A stretch of 64,000 bases of DNA from Clostridia bacterium (GCA_017403065.1 JAFQOT010000014.1:1-64000), one strand, 5' to 3'. Positions 1 through 8,081 are shown, counted from the stretch's first letter. Notes: a model not told the origin generated them from the letters alone. Numbers and translations: made by a program.

Positions 1-119
1 AATTTCGGGCACCGCAAGAGGTAGCCGCAGGTTCAAGGTCTCGGCTGCCGCCTCGGTCGGTGCTTCTGTGCTCTGCACAGAGGTGTCCACCGGACACCCG
101 CACCCTGTCACTCGGACCA
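1..119 (+). tRNA. 3' part of a tRNA-like gene (probably tRNA-Leu), T-arm interrupted, cut by window start
   Basis: The window opens inside what looks like a class II tRNA. Positions 12-22 can form a short variable arm (ACC/GGT). GCAGG at 27-31 followed by TTCAA looks like the 5' T-stem and T-loop. CCTGT at 104-108, CACTCGG at 109-115, discriminator A and CCA at 117-119 look like the 3' T-stem, acceptor strand and CCA end. GCAGG and CCTGT can pair, but the loop between them is 72 nt instead of 7, so about 65 nt of hairpin-rich sequence seem inserted in the T-loop. The 5' half lies outside the window, so tRNA identity (Leu, from the anticodon-stem-like start and long variable arm) and functionality are inference. 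Confidence 0.45.
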
Positions 120-150
120 AAAATCCTCATTCGTAAGAATGGGGATTTTT
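119..150 (+). terminator. Intrinsic terminator after the tRNA-like gene
   Basis: A 12-bp stem (AAATCCTCATTC / GAATGGGGATTT) with a GTAA loop and a T-run starts directly after the CCA end. The other two tRNA-like genes of the window are followed by the same kind of hairpin. Confidence 0.75.
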
Positions 151-348
151 ACTTTTTCACTCTTCACTTTTCACTTTTCACTATTCCCTGCGTTTTTTGA
201 TAGAGGATTTTTGGAAGTAATAAGTAATAGTGAACAGTGAAGAAGTTCGGTGTCTGCTTCGCAGACGTATTTATAATGTTTTGCAAAATACCGACTTCGG
301 CGTTTTTTTATTTTCATTATACCAAAACTTTTTTTAATGCATTGTAAC
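151..348. repeat. TTCACTATTC-type AT-rich repeat and hairpins, no gene
   Basis: Positions 157-185 hold repeated TTCACTCTTCACTTTTCAC units. Positions 219-245 hold the inverted form (AATAGTGAACAGTGAAG), followed by small hairpins such as GTCTGC TTC GCAGAC near 251. The same type of tract follows tRNA-Ala (about 33020-33085) and the tmRNA (about 59509-59530). I see no credible coding region here. Confidence 0.5.
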
Positions 349-1224
349 TCACATTCGTTTATCGTTGATAAAAATTCCTTCAAAGCGGTTTACCTTAAAC
401 CTTTCGGCAAACATTTTGCATTTACAAAGAAAAAGATAATAAATATTTTTGCCGCAAAATCGAAGAGTTTCAAAATTGCCTTGTCCCTTTGATATTATTA
501 TATCGGCATTATCGATAAGGTCTTTAGCCGATGACGAAATCTTGTCAAGGCAGGTGCCCGCTATCCTTGTACCGTTACCGATAACTGTCGCCAATTTATC
601 CAAGCCCGTCTGTTTGGCATCCTCTACGATACAGTCATTAAGCACAGGCTCTCCCCTTACAATCACATTTATTTTCGCCTTGCCGTTAAGCCTCGAAATC
701 TGTCTAATAAGCAGCTTGTCAAGTACAATTTCGCCGCAATTATCAGTAAGATAAACTATATTTCGGGCGGTGTTTATTTCCTTTTCAAATCTTTCAAATT
801 CTGCCTTTTTAATAGTTATTTTGTCCGCATTTTTCAGCGTTTCCTTAAGCTTTTGCTCGTCAACACTTTTCATTGCGCCGAAATCTATGTAATTCCCCGC
901 CATAGCATATTTTACAGCGGTTTTTAAGGGGTTTTCAGAATTTTCTATTTTTACTTCAATTTCCTTTTCGAAAGACAGCATAAGCTGGTTGTAAAAGCTT
1001 TTGATTTGGCTGAAATCGGAGGTTATACCAAAGCTTTGCTTAAAGCTTTCAATTTGTTCCACTATCTCAGGTGCGCTCATACCTATATTTGCGTTTCCTA
1101 TAATTTTCAATATGCCTTGCATATACTCGGTTTTCTTACAAGACGGAAAATCTTCAGGCACGCTTTCTAAATGCTTATCTAACAAACAAGAAATACACTG
1201 CGCATTTAATTTTTCTGTAATCAT
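349..1224 (-). CDS. DUF89 / ARMT1-like damage-control phosphatase
   Basis: A protein of 291 residues of the DUF89 family, metal-dependent phosphatases thought to hydrolyse damaged or excess phosphometabolites. Diagnostic segments are TDNCGEIVLD near residue 160 (metal site), SKGQGNFETL near 245 and FLCKCK near 265. The N-terminal helical region carries an early C-x-x-C (CISC, residues 10-13) seen in archaeal and bacterial members. The ATG at 1224 is preceded by GAGGAAG at suitable spacing. It lies 54 bp downstream of the TrpR-like gene and may share the ABC-transporter transcript. Substrate is unknown. Confidence 0.85.
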   Translation of the reverse strand: MITEKLNAQCISCLLDKHLESVPEDFPSCKKTEYMQGILKIIGNANIGMSAPEIVEQIESFKQSFGITSDFSQIKSFYNQLMLSFEKEIEVKIENSENPLKTAVKYAMAGNYIDFGAMKSVDEQKLKETLKNADKITIKKAEFERFEKEINTARNIVYLTDNCGEIVLDKLLIRQISRLNGKAKINVIVRGEPVLNDCIVEDAKQTGLDKLATVIGNGTRIAGTCLDKISSSAKDLIDNADIIISKGQGNFETLRFCGKNIYYLFLCKCKMFAERFKVNRFEGIFINDKRM

Positions 1225-1278
1225 TTTAATACTTCCTCAACATACTGTAGTCAGGGGATTTTTATTTTTTGTCTTCCA

Positions 1279-1554
1279 TTATTTAATATATTGAGAGTAT
1301 CCTTTACCGTACTGTACGCAACGGGAAACTCTGCTTAAGGTTGCGGAAGAAATATCACATTCTTCCTTTACCTGTTGATAGGTTTTTCCGTCTAACAAAA
1401 GCCCCGCCGCCTTTATTCGCTGAGCCATCTGCTCAATTTCTTTAACGGTGCAAAGGTCGGAAAACAGCTTTTCACAGTCCTGCGCAGTATCAAGAGAAGC
1501 TATAAGCTCGTAAAGGTCGTTAATCATACTGCTGTCTGCTTTTTTATTCTGCAT
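1279..1554 (-). CDS. YerC/YecD-family TrpR-related regulator
   Basis: A small helical DNA-binding protein of 91 residues of the YerC/YecD type, distant relatives of the Trp repressor. The core KEIEQMAQRIKAA (about 38-50) and the helix-turn-helix TYQQVKEECDISSATLSRVSRC (about 58-79) match the family. Its start overlaps the end of the upstream ABC ATPase by 11 bp, suggesting translational coupling and co-regulation with amino-acid import. Whether it binds an amino acid or controls this operon is inference. Confidence 0.85.
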   Translation of the reverse strand: MQNKKADSSMINDLYELIASLDTAQDCEKLFSDLCTVKEIEQMAQRIKAAGLLLDGKTYQQVKEECDISSATLSRVSRCVQYGKGYSQYIK

Positions 1555-2308
1555 TGGTTTCTATATCCTTTTTTAAGAAGCTTCTTGTTTTAGGTGATTT
1601 GGGATTGAGAAACACCTCTTGAGGTGTGCCGTACTCCTCTATTACACCGTCAGCCATAAAAATTACCTTGTCGGATACGCTTTTTGCAAACTCCATTTCG
1701 TGAGTAACCACTATCATAGTGCGGTTTTCGTTTGCAAGGTCACGAACAACACGTAAAACCTCCCCCGTAAGCTCAGGGTCTAAGGCAGAGGTGGGCTCGT
1801 CAAAACAAAGAATATCAGGCTTTAGCGCCAAGGCTCTTGCGATGGCTACGCGTTGCTGCTGTCCGCCCGAAAGCTGACAGGGATAATTTTCGGTTTTGTC
1901 GCTAAGTCCCACACGCTCGATTAAGCCTTTTGCCTCTTCCTCGATTTCCTCTGGTGTTCCTCGTTTTAATAAGGTAGGCGCTAAAGTAATGTTTTTAAGC
2001 ACACTATATTGAGGAAACAGATTAAAGGACTGAAAAACAAGGCCAAAATGAAGTCTATTGTCCCGAATTTCATTTTCGGTAAGATTTTTATGAGAAACGC
2101 TGTCGAAAATTTCCTTTCCGTTTACACAAATAGTGCCTTCATCTGCTGTTTCTAAAAAATTAAGACAACGCAAAAGGGTAGTCTTTCCGCTACCCGACGA
2201 GCCTATAATGGATAAAACCTCGCCCTTTTCCAAGGAAAAGCTTATCCCCTTTAAAACGTCGGTCTTGCCGAAGCTTTTCTTTATATTTTTTACCTCTAAA
2301 ACAGGCAT
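1544..2308 (-). CDS. Polar amino-acid ABC transporter ATP-binding protein
   Basis: The 254-residue ATPase of a polar amino-acid importer (GlnQ/ArtM/HisP class). It has Walker A GSSGSGKTTLL (about 36-46), Q-loop VFQSFNLFPQYSVL, signature LSGGQQQRVAIARAL, Walker B ILCFDEPTSALDPE and switch HEM. The ATG at 2308 has AGGGGAAAG upstream. It is the third gene of the binding protein - permease - ATPase series and overlaps the TrpR-like gene downstream. Substrate specificity cannot be read from the ATPase. Confidence 0.93.
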   Translation of the reverse strand: MPVLEVKNIKKSFGKTDVLKGISFSLEKGEVLSIIGSSGSGKTTLLRCLNFLETADEGTICVNGKEIFDSVSHKNLTENEIRDNRLHFGLVFQSFNLFPQYSVLKNITLAPTLLKRGTPEEIEEEAKGLIERVGLSDKTENYPCQLSGGQQQRVAIARALALKPDILCFDEPTSALDPELTGEVLRVVRDLANENRTMIVVTHEMEFAKSVSDKVIFMADGVIEEYGTPQEVFLNPKSPKTRSFLKKDIETNAE

Positions 2309-2322
2309 ACGCTTTCCCCTTT

Positions 2323-2967
2323 CTAAGCCTTAAAATAGCTTAATTTCTTTTCGATAAAGCCGAAAAGTAATGTTAATCCGCCGCAGAATATAAGGAAATA
2401 TGCCCCTGTGTAGAAAAGAGGCCAGATAATTCCCTTTCCTGCAAAGCGCTCTGCCGCAAGAAGAATTTCACCTACGGCTATAACCCGCGCCAAAGAGGTA
2501 TCCTTAACGAGTGTTATGATTTCGTTGCTCATAGGAGGTACAATTCGTTTTGTAACCTGTAAGAGAATGATTTTAAAAAAAATCTGGCTTTTAGTAAGCC
2601 CCAAAACCTGCCCTGCTTCATACTGTCCCTTAGGGATGCTTTCAATACCGCCGCGAAAAATTTCTGAAAAATAGCAAGAATAGTTTATTACAAAGGCTAT
2701 AAGCGCCGCCATCATTCTATCTCTCATAGGTACGCCGAAAACCAATCCGGGTACATAAAAGACAACAAAAAGCTGCAGCATAAGAGGAGTACCCCTTATA
2801 CACCAGACAAAAACCTTAACCAAATAGCTTAATGGCTTGAATTTTGACATTGAGCCAAAGCTTATTATAAGTCCCAGCGGGATAGAAAAAAGCAGGGTTT
2901 CAAAAAACAACCTGCAATTTTCTAAAAATCCTGCAGCAAGACTTAAAGTAACCTGCTGAAAAGACAT
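2323..2967 (-). CDS. Polar amino-acid ABC transporter permease
   Basis: A 214-residue membrane protein of the HisM/GlnP permease family with about five hydrophobic segments. The coupling-loop motif EIFRGGIESIPKGQYEAGQVLGL (about 103-125) docks to the ATPase, and the family segment KDTSLARVIAVGEIL follows. It stands 14 bp before the ATPase and just after the binding-protein gene. Only one permease gene is present, so it probably works as a homodimer. Confidence 0.93.
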   Translation of the reverse strand: MSFQQVTLSLAAGFLENCRLFFETLLFSIPLGLIISFGSMSKFKPLSYLVKVFVWCIRGTPLMLQLFVVFYVPGLVFGVPMRDRMMAALIAFVINYSCYFSEIFRGGIESIPKGQYEAGQVLGLTKSQIFFKIILLQVTKRIVPPMSNEIITLVKDTSLARVIAVGEILLAAERFAGKGIIWPLFYTGAYFLIFCGGLTLLFGFIEKKLSYFKA

Positions 2968-2985
2968 TATATTAACCTCTTAAAA

Positions 2986-3774
2986 TTATTTAGATTTAAC
3001 AACCTTAACCTGCTTGTTCTGCATATAAGGAATTGAAACGCTCATATTTTCTTCTCTTTCAGGTGTAATGGTCATACCGTTCCAGATACAGTCAATATTT
3101 TTAGCGGCAAGCTCGGTTTCCTTTGCAGACCAGCTGATTTCCTGGAATTTAGCTTTTACGCCTAACTTAGCGCAAACAGCCTTTGCAAATTCTGTTTCAA
3201 AGCCTACTAATTCGCCGTCTTCGTTTTGATAGTTCATAGGAGCAAAGTATGTAATACCGATAACAAGCTCGCCCTTATTTTCAATGTATTCATAATCAGA
3301 ATCTTTTTCAGCCTGCTTGAAAGCATCGGTTTTCTTGTCGCCTAAAACAATATCGTTAAGCTTATATTTTTTAGCGATTTTTTCAAGCTCGCCTGAAGCC
3401 TTTAATTCGCGGATAATTTCGTTTACCTTTGCTGTAAGGTCAGAGCCTTTTCTGAAAGCTATGCCATATTCTTCCTCAGAATATCCGTCGCCCTCTACAA
3501 CCAAATCCTCGTAATCGGTGCCTTTGCCAATAGATCCGATAGACATTACATAGTCAACAACAGCTGCATCGGCAGTACCTGCGCTAACCTCCATCAAAGC
3601 CTTAGCCTGAGTGTCAACTGCGGTATATTCGTATTTTTCGAAATCCTTTTCCTTTGTGGCAACTGTTTCGCCTGCGGATTCCTTTTCAGCAACAAGGATT
3701 TTTGCCCTGTCGCCACAGCCTGCAAAGCACAAAAGCATTGCAAAGGTTAATAATAAAGCAATAATTTTTTTCAT
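2986..3774 (-). CDS. Amino-acid ABC transporter substrate-binding lipoprotein with circularly permuted domain order
   Basis: A 262-residue lipoprotein: signal peptide and lipobox FAGC (Cys about 20), then a type II periplasmic binding-protein fold in unusual order. Residues 24-120 match the part that normally forms the second lobe (AKILVAEKESAGETVA, the hinge and Gly-Thr-like segment, and GTADAAVVDYV). Residues 120-145 match the normal C-terminal return to lobe 1 (EYGIAFRKGSDLTAKVNEII, LEKIAKKYKL). After a charged linker (about 146-167), residues 168-262 match the normal N-terminal lobe 1 (GELVIGITYFAPMNY, LVGFETEFAKAVCAKLGV, CIWNGMTITPERE). The natural N- and C-termini are thus joined and new ends open at the first hinge. 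AGGGGAA precedes the ATG. The reading frame is intact and the transporter partners follow at once, so it is probably functional. Confidence 0.9.
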   Translation of the reverse strand: MKKIIALLLTFAMLLCFAGCGDRAKILVAEKESAGETVATKEKDFEKYEYTAVDTQAKALMEVSAGTADAAVVDYVMSIGSIGKGTDYEDLVVEGDGYSEEEYGIAFRKGSDLTAKVNEIIRELKASGELEKIAKKYKLNDIVLGDKKTDAFKQAEKDSDYEYIENKGELVIGITYFAPMNYQNEDGELVGFETEFAKAVCAKLGVKAKFQEISWSAKETELAAKNIDCIWNGMTITPEREENMSVSIPYMQNKQVKVVKSK

Positions 3775-3865
3775 TTTAAGTTCCCCTTAATTTAAATTTG
3801 TATCCACATTATACTTCATTAAACTAAAGTTGTAAAGTGTTTTTTTAATTTTTTTCAAATTTATG

Positions 3866-3900
3866 CAAAAAAAGCGGAATTTCCGAAGAAATTTCCGCCT
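3866..3900 (-). terminator. Intrinsic terminator of thrS
   Basis: On the minus strand a GGCGGAAATTTC / GGAAATTCCGC hairpin followed by a run of T residues lies just past the thrS stop codon. Confidence 0.85.
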
Positions 3901-3907
3901 TTTTCTT

Positions 3908-5854
3908 TTACCAGATAACCTTGCTGTCGTTATCCGAAACTACTGTTTGTATAAATTTCTCTGTATCCATAGCTCCTAAATCGCCGTCTTGGCCGCGGCG
4001 TCTTACCGAAACTTGATTGTTTTCGACCTCGCTGTCGCCGATAATAAGCATATAAGGTATTTTTTGTAATCTTGCTTCTCTGATTTTGTAACCGATTTTC
4101 TCGTTTCGGTCGTCCAGCTCTACACGTATTCCCTTGGCCTCAAGCTGAGCCTTAACCTGATAAGTGTAGTCAAGATGTCTGTCTGCAATAGGCAACAGCT
4201 TAACCTGAACAGGCGCAAGCCACACAGGAAATGCTCCCGCATACTTTTCAATAAGCAAAGCCAATGTTCTTTCATAACAGCCGATAGAGGTGCGGTGAAT
4301 AATGTATGGATTTTTCTTCATTCCGTCGCGATCCACATATTCCATACCGAATTTTTCAGCTAAAAGCTGGTCGATTTGTATGGTAATAAGGGTATCCTCT
4401 TTGCCAAATACATTTTTGATCTGAATATCAAGCTTTGGTCCGTAGAAAGCCGCCTCGCCGATACCTATTTTGTGTGGAATTTCAAGGGTTTCAAGTATTT
4501 TTGCCATCATGCCCTGAGCTTCCTCCCATTGCTGTGGAGTACCGATATATTTTCCCTTGTTATCAGGATCCCACTGAGAGAAGCGGTAGGAAACATCCTC
4601 ATAAAGCCCCAAGGTTTTAAGCATATAAGTGGTAAGCTCAAGACAGGCTTTAAATTCAGCCTCAAGCTGTTCGGGAGTACACATAAGGTGACCCTCGGAA
4701 ATCGTAAACTGACGTACACGTATAAGACCGTGCATTTCACCTGAATCCTCGTTTCTGAAAAGAGTAGAGGTTTCATTATATCTCAAAGGCAAATCACGGT
4801 AGGAACGGGCGCGATTTAAATAGGCTTGATATTGGAAGGGGCAGGTCATAGGACGAAGGGCAAAGCATTCCTTTGTAGAATCGTTAGGGTCGCCCAAAAC
4901 AAACATACCGTCTAAATAATGGTCCCAATGGCCTGAAAGCTTATAAAGGTCGCTCTTTGCCATAAAGGGTGTTTTAGTAATCTGCCAGCCGCGGCGGGCC
5001 TCCTCATCCTCAACAAAGCGCTGTAATATCTGAATGATTTTTGCTCCCTTAGGCAGCATTATAGGAAGACCCTGACCTATAACATCAACGGTAGTAAAAA
5101 GCTCTAATTCGCGGCCTAATTTATTATGGTCGCGCTTTTTAGCCTCCTCCATCATTGTAAGATGAGCCTCTAATTCGCTTGCCTTTGGATAGGCAGTGCC
5201 GTAAACGCGGCAAAGCATTTTTTTAGAGGAATCGCCTCTCCAGTAAGCGCCTGTAGCAGAGGTCAGCTTAAACGCCTTTACCGAAGCGGTGCTCATAAGA
5301 TGGGCGCCTGCGCAAAGGTCTGTAAAATCACCCTGTGAATAAAAGCTTATTTCCTCGCCCTCGGGGATAGACTCTGCAAGCTCTACCTTATAAGGCTCGC
5401 CTTTTTTGGTGAAATATTCTATAGCTTCATCACGCTTCATACTAAAGCGTTCAAGCTTAATATCCTCTTTAACGATTTTTTTCATTTCGGCTTCAATTTT
5501 AACCAAATCTTCAGGGGTAAAGCTTTGCTCTATATCAAAATCGTAATAAAATCCGTCATCAACAGCAGGGCCGATAGCCAATTTGGCATTAGGGAAAAGG
5601 CGTTTGACAGCCTGTGCCAGAATATGCGATGCGGTATGACGGAAGGTTGCCCGTCCGTATTCGTCATCAAAGGTTAAAATTTCTAAACTGCAGTCCTCAT
5701 TTAAAACGGTTCTTAAATCAGCATTTTGTCCGTTAATTTTTACGGCGCAAGCAGCCTTTGCAAGACCCATACTGATTTCCTTTGCTACCTCATAAGCGGT
5801 GATGCCTGCTTCAAATTCCTTAACAACATCACCCTTTAAAGTTACCTTAATCAT
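3908..5854 (-). CDS. thrS: Threonyl-tRNA synthetase
   Basis: Full-length class II ThrRS of 648 residues that charges tRNA-Thr. In order: TGS domain (1-62), editing/SAD domain with HTASHILAQAVKRLFP near 73 and the distal CAGAHL site near 181, catalytic core with ALRPMTCPFQYQAY near 338, motif 2 FRNEDSGEMHGLIRVRQFT near 375 and motif 3 HRTSIGCYERTLALLIE near 516, and a C-terminal anticodon-binding domain from about 545. GGAGGT precedes the ATG at 5854. The long leader upstream is a T-box, so expression should rise when tRNA-Thr is uncharged. Confidence 0.98.
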   Translation of the reverse strand: MIKVTLKGDVVKEFEAGITAYEVAKEISMGLAKAACAVKINGQNADLRTVLNEDCSLEILTFDDEYGRATFRHTASHILAQAVKRLFPNAKLAIGPAVDDGFYYDFDIEQSFTPEDLVKIEAEMKKIVKEDIKLERFSMKRDEAIEYFTKKGEPYKVELAESIPEGEEISFYSQGDFTDLCAGAHLMSTASVKAFKLTSATGAYWRGDSSKKMLCRVYGTAYPKASELEAHLTMMEEAKKRDHNKLGRELELFTTVDVIGQGLPIMLPKGAKIIQILQRFVEDEEARRGWQITKTPFMAKSDLYKLSGHWDHYLDGMFVLGDPNDSTKECFALRPMTCPFQYQAYLNRARSYRDLPLRYNETSTLFRNEDSGEMHGLIRVRQFTISEGHLMCTPEQLEAEFKACLELTTYMLKTLGLYEDVSYRFSQWDPDNKGKYIGTPQQWEEAQGMMAKILETLEIPHKIGIGEAAFYGPKLDIQIKNVFGKEDTLITIQIDQLLAEKFGMEYVDRDGMKKNPYIIHRTSIGCYERTLALLIEKYAGAFPVWLAPVQVKLLPIADRHLDYTYQVKAQLEAKGIRVELDDRNEKIGYKIREARLQKIPYMLIIGDSEVENNQVSVRRRGQDGDLGAMDTEKFIQTVVSDNDSKVIW

Positions 5855-5874
5855 ATTTTACCTCCAAAATAAAA

Positions 5875-6143
5875 TAAGCTCCGCCCTGAAAGAAATTACT
5901 CTTTCGGGACGAAGCATTAACATTCTCCGCGGTTCCACCCGAGTTTTCAGCCCTTTGCCCACAACAAGCGCAAAACAGCCGAACACTTTATTTGCCCTTA
6001 ACGCAGGCGATACGTCTGTGTTTTTTACCCACAGCGCTCAAAGGCGGTCTTCGCTTAAGCTTACTTTGTCGGGCTTTCAGCCTGTGACCCGACTCTCTTT
6101 ACAAAGAAGTTTTTAAGCTACTTTCCTTATCAAAGCTTTGTTT
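5875..6143 (-). promoter_or_regulatory. T-box leader controlling thrS
   Basis: Read on the minus strand, the leader contains the T-box core GGGTGGAACCGCGG (around 5930-5943), which pairs with the NCCA end of uncharged tRNA. It is followed by a terminator hairpin CCCGAAAGAG...CTTTCAGGG and T-rich sequence at about 5875-5910. The region between 5950 and 6130 holds the stem I and II/III hairpins. The specifier codon should be a Thr codon, but I could not place it with certainty. Confidence 0.9.
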
Positions 6144-6149
6144 TATAAT

Positions 6150-6178
6150 ATGATACAACCTAAACTTAATCCTGTCAA
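6150..6178 (-). promoter_or_regulatory. Sigma-A-type promoter of thrS
   Basis: On the minus strand TTGACA (6173-6178) and TATCAT (6150-6155) are separated by 17 bp, placing the transcript start near 6143, just before the T-box. Confidence 0.75.
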
Positions 6179-6247
6179 GTTTTTTATATAATCACCTTTT
6201 ATCTTGAAATCGGACAAAATAATGTAAATCATTTTTTAAAAAAATTG

Positions 6248-6276
6248 TTGCATTTTGTTATGTGGTGTGTTATAGT
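6248..6276 (+). promoter_or_regulatory. Promoter of the glycine riboswitch/symporter transcript
   Basis: TTGCAT at 6248-6253 and TATAGT at 6271-6276 with a 17-bp spacer, about 20 bp before the first aptamer. Confidence 0.65.
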
Positions 6277-6296
6277 GTATACAATTTCATAATTCT

Positions 6297-6462
6297 ATGT
6301 GATGCTTGCAGGAAAAAGCATAGCTTACCGAAGGAGTAACACTCTCAGGTTTTTCTGTTGAAAAAAGGACTGTAAGCGGATAGGACTTTGGAGAATCCCG
6401 TTATATTCGGGTGCCGAAGGTGCAAAGCGTAAGCTAATCTCTCAGGCAAAAGGACAAAGTTT
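6297..6462 (+). promoter_or_regulatory. Tandem glycine riboswitch
   Basis: Two consecutive glycine aptamers can be read. The first has ACCGAAGGAGTAA and CTCTCAGG (about 6329-6352). The second has GGAGAATCC, GCCGAAGGTGCAA and CTCTCAGGCAAAAGGAC (about 6389-6458). These are conserved-core elements of the family. A terminator follows at 6499-6528 and then an AGCS symporter gene, the standard arrangement for glycine-controlled transporter expression. Confidence 0.93.
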
Positions 6463-6498
6463 AAAACCCCTTATTTAAGGGATATTTTGCCTTTTACC

Positions 6499-6528
6499 GA
6501 GATCGCTTTAGCGGTCTCTTTTATTTTT
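6499..6528 (+). terminator. Riboswitch expression-platform terminator
   Basis: Hairpin GAGATCGC / GCGGTCTC with a TTTA loop and a T-rich tail sits between the aptamers and the symporter RBS. A weaker CCCTTATTTAAGGG hairpin lies just upstream (about 6469-6482). Together they can serve as the switchable terminator. Confidence 0.75.
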
Positions 6529-6555
6529 CGGCAAATTTTTTGAGGAGGTTCTATA

Positions 6556-8013
6556 ATGGAACAATTTACATCAGCACTTTTAAAAATAGTGCAAACAGTA
6601 AACGCCTATTTATCGGATTACATTTTAATAATCCTTTTGGTAGGCACAGGTCTTTTCTTTACCTTTAAAACCCGTTTTATACAGGTTCGTTGCTTTGGCG
6701 AGGGTTTAAAAAGATTTTTCGGCGGCGTAAAGCTTTCAGGCGGAAAGCACAAAGGCGGTCTTTCTTCATACCAAGCCCTTGCGACAGCTATCGCCGCACA
6801 GGTTGGTACAGGTAACATTGTTGGTGCCAGCGGCGCTATTCTTATAGGCGGTCCCGGCGCAATTTTCTGGATGTGGATTATAGCCTTTTTAGGAATGGCA
6901 ACCATCTACGCCGAAGCTGTTTTGGCTCAGGAAACCCGCGTTAAAGACGACAACGGCGAGGTTCACGGCGGCCCTGTATACTACATAAAGAGATTTTACA
7001 AGGGTTCTTTCGGTACCTTCCTTGCAGGTTGCTTTGCTGTTGTAAGCATCTTGGCCTTAGGCTTTATGGGAAGCATGGTACAGTCTAACTCTATTGCAGA
7101 ATCCTGCAGCAATGCTTTCGGTATTGACGGTTGGGTTGTAGGTGTGATTCTTGCTGTTATTTCTGCCTTTATTTTCTTAGGCGGTGTTAACCGTTTGGCT
7201 TCTGTTACAGAAAAGATGGTGCCCTTTATGGCTATTCTTTTCCTTTTAGGCGGCATTTTGGTTTTGGCCATCAGAATAAAGTATATTCCCGAAACCTTTG
7301 GTATGATTTTCAAATTTGCCTTTACTCCTAACGCTCTTATAGGCGGCGGTATCGGTTATGCTATTAAAACTGCTGTTAGTCAGGGTGCTAAGCGCGGTCT
7401 TTTCTCAAACGAAGCAGGTATGGGTTCAACACCTCACGCTCATGCTCAGGCTAACGTTGAAAAGCCACACCATCAGGGTGTTGTTGCTATGATAGGCGTA
7501 TTTATTGATACCTTTGTTGTTTTAACAATGACCGCTTTGGTTGTTATTTCCTGCCTCTATGCAGGCGAGGGCGGACTTGGAAATATGACCGCAGAGGAAT
7601 ACACCGCGGTTATGAATTCAGGTATTATCGCAAAAACCAACGCTATGCAGGTTGCCTTTGGTGAGGCAGTTTCGGTTATTTTCGGTGAGAAGTTAGGCGC
7701 AACTATCGGTAATGTTTTTGTTGCTGTATGTCTTTTATTCTTTGCTTATTCAACCGTTATCGGCTGGAATTTCTTCGGTAAAATAAACGTTCAGTACCTG
7801 TTTAAGAACAACAAGGTTGCTACTGCAATTTATTCAGTAATCGCTATTTTGTTTATATTCTTGGGTACTCTTCTTTCTAACGATTTGGTTTGGGAGCTTA
7901 CCGACTTCTTTAACTATTTAATGGTTATTCCAAACGTTTTAGCTCTTATTCCTCTTTCGGCTTTAGTTTCTAAAGCAGCTTTACCTGAAAAGGAAAGTGT
8001 TTTACAAAAATAA
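6556..8013 (+). CDS. Sodium:alanine/glycine symporter (AGCS family)
   Basis: A 485-residue polytopic membrane protein of the AGCS family (TC 2.A.25) that imports alanine or glycine with sodium. Family segments include ALATAIAAQVGTGNIVGAS (about 75-93), GGPVYYIKRFYKG (about 137-149) and GAKRGLFSNEAGMGSTPHAHA (about 276-296). GAGGAGG precedes the ATG. The glycine riboswitch directly upstream argues that glycine is a relevant substrate. Whether the switch turns expression on (glycine as carbon source) or off depends on platform folding and was not resolved. A strong terminator follows. Confidence 0.95.
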   Translation: MEQFTSALLKIVQTVNAYLSDYILIILLVGTGLFFTFKTRFIQVRCFGEGLKRFFGGVKLSGGKHKGGLSSYQALATAIAAQVGTGNIVGASGAILIGGPGAIFWMWIIAFLGMATIYAEAVLAQETRVKDDNGEVHGGPVYYIKRFYKGSFGTFLAGCFAVVSILALGFMGSMVQSNSIAESCSNAFGIDGWVVGVILAVISAFIFLGGVNRLASVTEKMVPFMAILFLLGGILVLAIRIKYIPETFGMIFKFAFTPNALIGGGIGYAIKTAVSQGAKRGLFSNEAGMGSTPHAHAQANVEKPHHQGVVAMIGVFIDTFVVLTMTALVVISCLYAGEGGLGNMTAEEYTAVMNSGIIAKTNAMQVAFGEAVSVIFGEKLGATIGNVFVAVCLLFFAYSTVIGWNFFGKINVQYLFKNNKVATAIYSVIAILFIFLGTLLSNDLVWELTDFFNYLMVIPNVLALIPLSALVSKAALPEKESVLQK

Positions 8014-8031
8014 ATTTTTAACGCAATAGAT

Positions 8032-8067
8032 AAAAGACCGCTATGCATAAATGCATAGCGGTCTTTT
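8032..8067. terminator. Bidirectional terminator
   Basis: A near-perfect AAAAGACCGCTATGCAT / ATGCATAGCGGTCTTTT palindrome lies between the convergent symporter and Asp23 genes, with T-runs in both directions. Confidence 0.9.
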
Positions 8068-8081
8068 TAAAATGCTTTATT

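Noticed and set aside
171..383. 70-codon minus-strand frame at the left end
   Set aside because: It overlaps AT-rich repeats and the end of the DUF89 gene and shows no family features.
5799..6116. Plus-strand frame of 105 codons upstream of thrS
   Set aside because: It covers the T-box leader on the opposite strand, which explains the conservation there.
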